Shown here piece by piece: positions 48,801 through 60,800 of a stretch of 64,000 nucleotides of DNA; the first letter of the stretch is position 1, and each line of letters starts with the position of its first letter. Below the pieces are notes generated by a model that was not told the DNA's origin, made no database searches, and saw nothing but the letters and a program-made list of their open reading frames with translations. The stretch covers positions 31,338,014 through 31,402,013 of the forward strand of contig CM060177.1 of NCBI GenBank assembly GCA_030549775.1, written 5' to 3'. A program made the position numbers and the translations under genes. This stretch comes from Tamarix chinensis. Lineage: Eukaryota > Streptophyta > Magnoliopsida > Caryophyllales > Tamaricaceae.

Positions 48801-51800
48801 TACTTATATTAAGAAAGCAACAATAATATATATATGAATGATTAGAATTTAATTCCTAAAATTTCAAGAGATCAAGAATTAATAATGAAAGAACATAAAG
48901 AAAACATAAAAGATGATTACCTTCTTCTTTAGCCCTTTTTTTGTACGAATCCAATCACCTGCACAAAGAAGTACTTCAACCGTATCAGCAGATAGTGCTC
49001 CTCTATACGGATCAATGACCCTTTACCCAACACTAAAAGCAGCTTTTGAAGCAACCGTGGTGATAGGTATGGACAGGATCTCACGTGCCATTTGTGATAA
49101 GATACGAAACTTCAAAGGGTTTGCCTTCCACCACTCCGAGGCACTAAAAGAAGATTCGGAATCATCATCACAAATAAATACACTCTCCTCCAAGTATGTA
49201 TCTAACTCTGATTTTGCAGGAAGTTGTGTGCCAGATTGCCTAATGAATTGCTTAAATCCCATCCTCCCTAAACCCGCACCTTTCTTTGCCCCAGTATTAA
49301 CAACAGATGACCCTTCACCTATTTCAAATCCCACTAAAGATTTCTCCAAGTTATGTGTATATTCTCGAGCATAATCATCAAATATGACTCGTAAAGTATC
49401 ACGAACTAGCCGAATATGCCTATCAGCTTCATCATGACTAAAAAGATTGGGAAATGTATTTCGACCAAAGACAACTTACATCTAGGGTCTAAAACAGCTG
49501 CAATAACCATTAACAAATTACACTCACCCCAATATTTATCAAATTTTTCTTTCATGACTAAAGCCATCCCTTGAATAAATGGTTCTTCAGAACGAGCCTT
49601 CTCATCTAATACTGCTTTAATTCTCCATACCTCGGGAAGATACAGATTTGCTGTTGGATACTCACTTTCAGAAATTATATTTGTTACCTCACTAAAAACC
49701 TCCAAAAATTCACATACTATTTCAGCTTGTCTCCATTCTTCAATAGAAGGGGCCCATTTATATGATGGATCTTGCTCTGCATATCTTGGAAACACATCCT
49801 TAAATTCTAATGCAGCAGATAACATAGCATGCACAGAATTCCAGCGTGTGCAAACATCAAGAATCAGCTTCTTTGTAGGCAATTTTAGATATCTAGCAAT
49901 CTCACTGAATTTCATCAAACGGACATCAGAATCAGACAAATACTTCACACCATACAATAAAACCGCGGTTACGGTCGCGATTGCGGTTGCGGTCGCGGTG
50001 TCGCGGTATCGGGGTGTCGCGAATGATATTTTCTATATCGCGGTTGTCGCGGCGTGAATTTTTAATTATTTTACACAACAAATATCGGCAAATATCGGTG
50101 AATATCGGCCAATATCGGCCAATATCGGTCAATATCGGTAAAATATCGGCCGATATCCGAAATTTCGCCGATATCGCGGCGATAAATGTGTGATTTTCTG
50201 TATCGGCCGCAATTTCGGAATTTCGCGTCGCGGCTGACCCGAAAACCGCGAAATTGCGGCCGATACGCAATTGCGGTACCGATATTTGATTGTATGCTTC
50301 ACACTTGTGCGAATATTAGAGATAACATTACCGATCTCCTTATAACCATCTTGCACCAATAGATTCACAATATGAGCACAACATCGAACATGAAAGATTT
50401 TTCCAGCAAAAGAAAGCTTCTTCATCAAACTAAAATGATCTTTCAAATGCCTTACACAAATATCATTTGCACTACAATTATCCATCGTAATAGTGCTCAC
50501 TTTATCTTCAATTTCCCAATCCACCAAACAACCACATAAAGCATTGTATATATTTAATCCACTACTAGGAGGAGGTAAGTGAAAAAAATTCAAAACATGC
50601 TTTTGGATATTCCAATTACTATCAATTAAGTGAGCTGTTACAACCATGTAATGAATTTTTTGGACATCAGATTTCTAAAGATCTGTTGTTATGCTAATCT
50701 TATTAGCATCTTTCAGAATATTTTTTACCTTCTTCTTTTCAAATTCATACACAGTAAAACAAGTATCCTTAGCAGCATGACGAGTAATCCGCTAATACTT
50801 ATCAGAGATGGCCCAAAGAAATTCATTAAACCCTACATGGCCCAAAGAAAGATCTGTGGTGAAGGGGCGATGCCGCGACCAATGGGCGGTGAGAATGGAG
50901 GACGGTCGGCACTCGGCGTGGCGGCAGCAAAGAGATTGAAGGGCTGGAGTGGAGGCTGTCACTTGAGGTCGGAGAGGGAGAGGGAGAGCGGAGAGGAGGG
51001 CAAAGGGTTGGAGATCTGCAGATCTCGAGACTGGAGTGGAGGGCGTCGCTGGCGGCTGGCTTGGCTCGCTGCGCCTGCGGGACCTGCGTGCTCGACTGCT
51101 CGTGCTGTGCGGCCTGTGCCTGTGCCGCTGTGCGTCGTCGGGAGTCTGGGGACGGGATTACGAGAAAGAATTCAAAAAAAAAAAAAGATTGCTAGAAGCA
51201 TACAATCAAATATTGGTACTGCAATTGCGTATTGGCCGAAATTTCGCGGTTTTCGGGTCAGCCGCGACGCAAAATTCCGAAATTGCGGCCGTTTCAGAAA
51301 ATCACACATTTATCGCCGTGATATCGGCGAAATTTCGGATATCGGCCGATATTTTACCGATATTGACCGATATTGGCCGATATTTACCGATATTGGCTGA
51401 TATTTACCGATATTTGCCGATATTTGTTGTGTAAAATAATTAAAAAATCACGCTGCGACAACCGCGATATAGAAAATACCATTCGCGACACCCCGATACC
51501 GCGACACCGCGACCGCAACCGCAATCGCGATCGTAACCGCGGTTTTATTGTATGGCTAGAAGTTTTGTAGAAGAGTAGTGCTGTAGAAGACTAGAAGTCG
51601 AAGTCTTCGATGTGGCTGTTTGGTGCTGTAAAAAACTCGAAGAGCCGCAGCAGGCCCTGGTGCCCCGCAGTCCGCACCCGCAGCAAACTTGAGTGGACCG
51701 GGTCTGGGCCAGCTGGCCAGCACGACTCAAGTCATAAGAATTATATTTAGTAAAAAAAAAGGACCTATAAGAATTATTTTTGTTAAAAAAAGACATAAAT

Positions 51801-54800
51801 TATGAGAATTATTTGTAAACAAAAAAATTAGAACTTTTTAACTTTATTTTATATTTGTATGTATTCTTAAAACTTATTTGATAAATGAGCAAACGAGCTG
51901 AACTCGAGTCGGGTTCGAATCAAGCCGGTTTGCGAGCTAACAAGCCGAGTCAACCTAGGCTTGAGTTTGACTCGTTAAATAAATGAGCCTAAGATCAAGG
52001 CTTGAATTTGATTTGTTTATCTAATCAAGCGAACCGAGCCGAGCCGTTAACGAGCCGAGTCGAGCCGGCTTGACTTGTCAACAGCCCTACTAACTTCCAC
52101 TTTTACCCTTACTTTTTCTCTTTTATTATTTATGCATTAATTATTATATTATTTTATAATGGATTGTATAAGTGAAATATTATGGGTAATTTTATTACCT
52201 CCTTAATAAGTGTGTAAATTAATAAAATAACTTTTTTTTTGAATGGAAGTTTGTTGATTTATTAAAAATTAAAATAAATAAATGCCCCCTTTGTTTTTTT
52301 TTTTCTTTCAACTATATTGGGCAATTAATAAAGCTCAAACATGTATCCAATCCACACTATTATAAAACCTAGGCTTCATTAATAAAAAATAATAATAATA
52401 TGATGTGTGGGTCTTATATGACTAATCTCCACTGTCTTTTACATATACAACAAATCCTACCTGTTGATTTTAAACGCCTTGTATCTCCATTGCTCTTTTC
52501 ATCTGTTAGTCTGAGCTTTCAAAAAGAAACCCTACTCGTCTTATATAATGAATCTCAGCCATTGATTTTGAATAAAATAAAATCATCACTGTCCATTCGA
52601 TAAAACATAGTAGCCACTTCTATCAATCTACTAACTGATAAAAATCCTGACTGCTCTTTTTCATCAAATATCCCACAAACAAAATAAATCACATCTTTTG
52701 ATTCAAAATAAATTAATCCCCACATTCAGTTTCTGGAATCCCCGAACACCTTTAGGTATATATATGATTTATTTAGGATATATAAGGTAATTACTCCCTA
52801 TGTATAATGTTATTTTAGTCCACTTTTGACATCAAAGTTAATGATGCTTGAAGATTAATTTGTTTAAAAATACAATTATTTGTGTTGAATAAATATTATC
52901 TTCTACTTTGTGGTAAATAATATTTTTAAATATGCTCGGGTATTACTTTCTTCTAATATTTAAAGATAGAATTGGACGGTAAAATTTTGTTGTCGTGGAC
53001 CGAAAAAAGTCAAATGGATTAAAATTGCGGGACAAAAGTAATATATTATATCAACCAATAAATATTTTTGACATATTTAATATTTTAAAATTATTTTTCT
53101 AAGGGTTAAACTTTTTTTGTAATTTTATTAAGAAATATGGACTTTAAGAAAAGTAGAGATCACCAACAATTGAATTAAAAATCAAGTTTATATTTTGTAT
53201 TATAAAAAAAAAATCCATAAGTTGATAAAGGAAGAAATGTATAAAAATTGATGTTAAGAAAAAGAAGATTAAAAATGGATTACCTTGTAGGTTTTTGAAA
53301 CAAAATATATGTATCATTTTTTATGATTCAATATTACTTATTATGTATTACATCTATTATCTATTATAATTTTAATATATAAAAAAATTTACAATATATT
53401 TTTCTTATTTTAATTTTTTGTGAATAAATACACACACACACATATTTGACAATAATTTCGTTTTCTAATTGTAATAAAAAAATTTTGGTTAAGGATTTCA
53501 TTTTTATTGAAAGATTTATAATTACTTCGGAGGAATAACGTTTTATTTATTATTCAAAAAGGTAATAAAAAGTATTTTTCAAAAAAGATTTATAATTAAA
53601 ATAATATTGAATTGTGTATTTTTATTATTAAAAAGTTCAATATCAACAAAAAATAAATTAAATAAATGGATTTTGGAGAGCGTTTTGAACAAAAAATATT
53701 AATACATTTTTTTTAAATACAATATATGTTATGTTTTATATCAATCATAATTATAGTATTATTTGTTACCGTTTAATAATTTTTTAATATGATTTAATAG
53801 ATAGAGAACTTCTTCATTCAGCATAAAGGAAAAAATAAACTACTTATAATAAGGCTAGACTTAAATCCAACCCACAAACAACATTTGTGCTTAATGGCTG
53901 AAATTTTGGAACCAAACAGATCTAATCTCGACCTTTTTTTCATTATATCCCAACCATCAATCAGTAACAAATCTTAGTCATTGGTTATCCAACTAAAAAT
54001 ATCCACCATCTGGTCTACTTTAAACCTAGCTGCTGCATGCATACTCTTTCAGCTAGGATCTGTAATATTCATCTCCATCAATCCTTAATCATAGCGCTGA
54101 TTTATTCTCTTCTGCTGACATAATCTCACTCATTCTATTTCAACTAATCATGACTGGCTGTTGCCACTGAACGGTCCCAATCCATGAACAAACATTAAAA
54201 ACTACAGCATCATGACCATAAATGCCAAGAAACTGTATATACTTTTTATGGCTTTTTACACAGGAACCCTTTTCTTACCTGCTATGCTTCTCAGCTCTTC
54301 ATTCTCTTCAAATGTGATCTCCCACTCTGACATTATACTTCGTTTCTTTTGATTCTTTCAAAAACATTTTATTTCCTGCGATAATTATCTAGGTTCTTGC
54401 AAAGAGTCAGTTACCTATGCTTTCTCTGGAGTGGTATTGTTGTAGGCTCTCTGTCAATTGGTGTACTTGGTTACACAATTGTGAATATGTGAGGTACTGC
54501 TTTGGTCGCTTTATGATTTCTTGCCCTGGTTAGAGACATAGTAAGAAGATCTTTTGAAGAACCACAGCTTGCAGGACTTTTGCTGACCTGTTTTAATGAA
54601 TAAAATTGCCTCCCCCCCCCAAAAAAAATCATGCAAAGTCATGCACTCATTGATGAGTTTGAGGAAGTTAAATTTAGTTGTATTTATGGTGAAGCTGACT
54701 GTTCTAATGCTTTTATTTCTGGTGCAAATGCCAGATGGGATAACTCTGTACCTTCTTGCATATCTGATGTACTTAAACATGTCTAATATCAATGAATGAA

Positions 54801-57800
54801 ATGGTTTACCCCTCAAAAAAATAATCTATGTTTTTTCATCTTATATTTTCTGGTCTTGTTCCAAGTATTCTAATTTTTTACTTCAAATTTAAGTCAAATG
54901 GAGGATTTTTGCATGTTAAAATGGCGCTTCCCATTTTTCAGTTATTTTATGTTCTCGTTTTTTGATACCGATATCTGTTTTGGAACCTCATCTTCTATAC
55001 ATTCAAATGGATTTGCTTACTCATTTCCAGTCATACACCTGTCTAGTCCCTTAGTTTTGTCTTCTATAATCTAGTTTCACCGAATCTCTACACATTTGTC
55101 TAAGCTAAGTTTCTCTGGTCCAGGCAAGATATACGTGTTTTCATATTTCTTAGTGAAAATTTCATCATTAATTGGAATATCGGTATGTTATCTACTGGAA
55201 CTTGAATAATTCACTATAAAAATCCTGAATAATGTTTTTTTTTAAATTTAATTTTCCATTAACTAGTGACTACTGTAACTTTTCTTCTGTTTTGATCGGG
55301 GTTAATTGAAGAAAACTGTGGAGTATATATATGTATATGTGCAGATATGTATAATAGTTTTTTACTTATCATTCTTCATTTAAAAAATCATTATTACTTA
55401 GGTTTAGAAAATTATACTATGCTTAAGGTTCCACCTTTTTGCATGCTTGGTGAACGTGCTTCTTTGTACACACATACATATGTAAAGTAAGTCATCTTTA
55501 TTTTAACCTATCAAATTTCCTTTGTTCATTTATATATAAGGCTTAATAATAATAGCCCTGTTGCTTATTACTGCCATGCAGTTGTGTTTTATTTTTATTT
55601 TTTATTTTTAATAAAAAAAATACTGGAATCTTAGGTTGTGAAATATCTTCAATTATGTTATATTATTATATATTCTTATACTGATATATATATACATACC
55701 TATTTTATGTTCACTGAGAGTTTTATGGAACAATAATTTGATTTATATTTAAGATTATATTAAACAATACAAGACTGTGCATTTCTGTCCTGCATTTCAG
55801 TCTAAATTAAAACTCAAAACTAAGGCTGTGAAAGAAATTTTGTAAGCTATTAATATCATCATTTTATGTATTCCTTTATTTATGTTCTAGCTTATTTTAA
55901 TTCAGACTTAATAATGATATTCTTGGACAATAGACATTGTAATGCTATTTGTTTATTGTGACGTGTACTTGGAAACCCCTCTATTTTATTGGTTATTTTT
56001 TATTTATATGTGTGCTAATTTTGTATATATGTGCTGACATTATATGTTGTGTACAAAAATTGAACTCTTATTAGTATTGATTGGATTAGATATATCTAAT
56101 GTAGTCAGTTTATACTTTATTATTACACATTTGCTGGGTATATCTAACATTAATCACTTCCTTAATAGGATAACTACGTAATGGTACAAATCTAATCCCT
56201 CGCTTTCTTTATTTGGATTTCTTGATCGTTGATGCTTATGGAATGAATCTATGTTTGCATTGTAACTTGTTCTTATTTAAACATTGAAAGCTGTAAATTA
56301 TTGGCAGACTTGGTAAAAATTTGCATTCCAACTACCTCTGTAGCACATTTATGTACTTCTACTAGGGCAAGTTTATTTTCTAAACAGTTGGTTAATTCAT
56401 ACATTTTGATATTCAGTAACCATAAGATATTTATATAGGGGGTATGTCATGCTGAGTATAACAAAATTCTAGAGATAAGGTAAGTATGAAGGAGTTTATT
56501 CTAAAATATGATGACATTATGTTTCCAGATATATAATAGTAATATTGAATTATTTTGGATAACACAAGAATATTGAATGATTTTGGATATAATAAAAATA
56601 ACCTTTGATTTTGGATATCAAAAAATTGAAAATTTTGATTTAGTTATATTTTCTATTGAAATTGATAACTTCAGATTAGAAACCTTGTCGAAGTAAAGTT
56701 ATGACAGAAAATGGAAATTCTCAGCACCCATTTTTTGTTTAACTTGTACCCAGAAATGGCTTCCTTGTCCACTGATGTATCATTATTAGTAGTAGGACCT
56801 CAAATGACTTCTGCAAAAATAAATATGATGCGTTAGTACGCATTTAATTTACTACTATATGTACTTATTTATAAATAAAAAGGCTCAATGAAGCTCTTTT
56901 AAGTTGTACCAAGAAATGATCTTTTACTGTATTTGGGCTTTTTTGTTTGTTGTATGAACATGAATTCCCTGCAGCCATGTAGACCTGATTAATCTTTTTG
57001 TGATATACCAATTATTTTAATTGAATGTGTTAAGAAGTATATACCTTCAGTCATGATATACTTATTCAAGGGTAAATGTTTCGGATATGTTGTCAAAAGA
57101 TGATCTTTTGTTTAACTTCACTGGACGAAGCTTCGATGCCCAGCAGGTTTTGGAGGTTGTTGTCACTGAGAACAGAAAATTGTAGCATGTTTGCTTTTTA
57201 GTTACTTAGCTGAGTGTCTGAGATGAAAGAAGTGAAAATAAGTCAATAAAGCAGATAATACAGTTGATATATTTAATTTGTACAATGAAATGAAAATACC
57301 TATTTCAATTGAGCAATTGTGGTGGTGCAGGTGGGCCTGGAGTTGGAGTTGAATAATTTATAAACAAATTTTGGAGGTTTATTCTGCAGTTTGAAATTTG
57401 AATCTCATCAATTTTGACACCTCTTGAATCTGCTGCTGTAAGACAGTTATTCTCAAGTCAATGCACAGTAGAAAGGGGGATTGATGATGTGTCACTATCT
57501 GGATTGTTGAATTGAATTATTTTGGTTGCCTCCATAATCTATTGATTGATATTTCTACACATTTGATTGACTGATAAAGTAGATAAGAAAGTTAAAAAGT
57601 AGATATATGGAAGACAATGTTGAAATAATAGTTAAAATTGCACATTATGTAGTTTTGGAATATTGGCACGTGCAATAATTTGGGGCATTGATTGCTTCCA
57701 CCTGATGTTCTGATGCAGGAGCAAATGATCAAGACTTAGCATTTATTATTATGGAGCCTATTGTCCTTTACCTAGAGAGGATAACCTACGAATTTGAGGT

Positions 57801-60800
57801 CAAACGGATGACTACATTGCTAGTTATGGATGAAACTTGCAAAACAAGTCACTAGTGATAGAGGCATGTGCATGGCATGCATGGGATGCACGAAAACGTT
57901 TTTTTAGACATAAGTGGTGTGTGTTTAGTCTTTACTTAGTGTGTTATTTACTTAATTATTTTATTAATTTTTTGTATTATGATTGGCTAGTGCATAAAGT
58001 AGCTTTTTAAGGGGATTCTATTTTATAGTGTTTATCTTATAAGATGTGCTTGGAGTGGCGAACGAGGCATTGTATGGGTGGATTTTGATCAGATTTTTTT
58101 TGCCTAATTAATTAGGATTATCTTGTAATATTGAGGAGGTGAAAAGAGGCTATAAAAGCCTTGGGTTTACACGTTCATATGCATAGCCAATTGAATGAAA
58201 GTACAAGTTATTTTTTATTTGAATTCTGTGTGAGTTTTTCTCAATTATAATCAATTTTGTGTGAGTGATTATTATTGAAACCCTTAATCTCTTTGTGTGT
58301 GTAAATTAGAGATTGAGTACTGTTCCTAAACCATCCATAACCCACGCCAATCATCAACCCTAGTCACTACATTCAAACCAAAATTCATCATCTTCAACTT
58401 CATCTTCAATCTATTCTTCTGTACTTAACTTCATCTTCAATCTATTCTTCTATACCTAAACCCATGATAATAATCCTATTATTATCATATGTTCATCATT
58501 ATCATAAACCCTAAACCTTAACCCTAACCCTACTACATGAACCCTATCACCCTAAAATCCTAAATATTCAACCGTCATCATCTTTAATCCATCATTATCG
58601 AATCATTATCATTATATTCAAACCCTAACCGACCCATAATATTACACAATTCATACTTTCATAAGCCTATACACATCATGTTCATCCTTGATGTACAAAT
58701 TGGGTGGGAAAAAAATTGTTGCCAAGAACTCTATTTTTATCTAGAGTAAGATATACAAAACAACTCTTGAGTTTTTAGGAAGTTGCCAGGATTGGTTTGA
58801 GAGTTACACACCACATAATCCTCTCTCCAGTTTTACCATTAAGTCTCCATTAACTTTGAATTTTTTTTAGAAAATGACCATTATACCCTTTGTTGTATTA
58901 CATCTTATACCTTTGAAGATAAATTATCAAAAATACCCCCAACTAATTCAGTCTCTCCCTCGGCCTCCTCCTCTGACCCCCACCCACAACGCTTCCTCTC
59001 TTGCCCCTCCATTTTTCCTCTCTCCTCCATTATAGAATAATTTGAATGCACCAATGATTTTTCTCTCAAAATTAAATTATTTCCTGTATCAAAATACTCA
59101 CCATCCTCATTGAAGAATCTGCAACCTCAAACAATCCTTTGGCCAATGCTATCAAAGTATAGATGAAGTAGGAATTAATATTAAATTCACCCCATAGTTA
59201 TCCAAATTTATCATAGAAAACGGGAAACTCAGGAATTGTTATTCTATCATTTCATTAATAGCAAACGAGGAATACCTTTTGTTCTACTACCAGATCTAAG
59301 ATTGTAAGTTTTGTTGCTAATTCCTTAAGATCTGGTCCCTGATATCATGTTTTGCAGTCGGGTTTCTGATTTCATGATTCCAATCCAGTGTCTAGATTCC
59401 TTCATCTAATTTTTACTTTTTGATGCGTTGTTTGTAAATTCAGCGTGTGAGTCAAGCAAGCATGTTCTCATATTTTTTTAACTCTTCTAAGTATAAACCT
59501 GATGTAAAAACCCAATCAGTCCTTTTAGTTCATTTTTCTCAATACTCTCCCAATCCATCAACCTGAAGATGCTGACGACAATGAATTCAAACTCCTTGTC
59601 TTCATCAACAATTTCTTCTTCATCTTTATCTTCTTCCTCTCATATTAAATAGAGATAAGGGTAAATTGGTCGTTGAGTCTAAAAGCTTTTTGAATTTTTT
59701 GAAAGCCAACGGAGACTTAATAGTGAAATTGGAAAAAGGTTATTTGGTGCATAACCCTCAAAAGTCATGGAAGAAGGTATTTCGTATATTTCGTCTAAAA
59801 TCATGGCTATATGGGGTATTTCCCTTTTCTTTTTCTGTTTTAAGAAAATAGTTGCATTATTGGCATTGTATATGTGATTGAAATATTGGACTTTATGGTC
59901 CTTTTCTTATAATTTGATGATGGATGGCTAAAGATTCTACCCTTAGTTCAAGTGATTTACTGTAGTTGTAGATCCTTTTGGCTATTTCTATAAATGCTTG
60001 TGTCATCTCTGCAGGTTAATGTGGACAGGGTTACAAAAGTTTTGAAAGAACTTTTTGTTCCTGTAAAAATTATATTATCTTTAAATCATATGCAATTCGA
60101 TGCCTTCAGTCGAATATCTTGGGGACAGTTGCTCCATTCATGATGATTCAAAACTTGAAAGGGGAAAATAAATAAGATTGAGAATGTGTACAGTTCCCTC
60201 TTTGTTCAATAGCTTGGTGTTATATGAATTAATTTCATAACATGGGGTTTTGAGCCTCAATTATTTGTTCATCTTCTTGTTGGATCCCCCGGAGGAGATT
60301 ATTTCCCCTCTCTTTTTTCCATTCCATCGCTGTGTTATTCATTTTTTAGTGTGTCTATGTGTTGCAAAAAAACTTTCATTTGCAATCTATCTTAACCTAT
60401 GTTTGGCTAGTAGTGAATGGAAGTGGACATGTTTGTTCATTGTTCAATAGAGGTGAGGCGCGAGCACTTTTGAGTATCATATTTGGGATATGTGGAATGG
60501 GTAATGGGGTTGAATTTAGTTGAAGATTTCTAGTGGGGATATTGCACCATATATCCCCGTACTTTAGAAAATTACACCAGATACCCTTACCCTATTTGTT
60601 AGGGCACCGAATGCTAATGTTTATAAATACAAGGCAGATGACTATAACAAAAAAGGGGCAAGAGTATATAGTATAATTTTACGGGGTAAATGGTGCAATA
60701 TCCTTTGTTGTGTGATGTATAAATGACTTGAAGGAGGTGAATCTAGCTGAAGATTTCTTATGTTTTGTGTATATGATATATGACTTGAAGAGGTGAATGA

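Larger units (their letters stand above)
47989..52089 (-). mobile_element. Complete hAT transposon (4101 bp) in intron 1 of the Sel1-repeat gene
   Basis: The left end TAGGGCTGTTGACGAACCGA and the right end ...GGCTTGACTTGTCAACAGCCCTA are inverted repeats with a few differences. They are flanked by the perfect 8-bp duplication CTAACTTC (47981-47988 and 52090-52097), the hAT hallmark. Subterminal regions (48045-48310 and 51890-52080) are packed with GGCTCG/CGAGCC hexamers, the likely transposase-binding sites. A decayed transposase lies on the minus strand inside. The element is non-functional as a source of transposase, but its ends look intact. Confidence 0.95.

Noticed and set aside
50630..51434. 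A 256-codon and a 132-codon plus-strand frame crossing the hAT interior
   Set aside because: They run from antisense transposase through the GC-rich block into MITE copy 2. The IGRYWPIFTDI-type repeats are the 10-bp MITE array read in three frames.
58490..58640. Telomere-like CCCTAAACC/ACCCTAACCC phrases
   Set aside because: Only a few imperfect units in a C/A-rich stretch; no uninterrupted CCCTAAA array.
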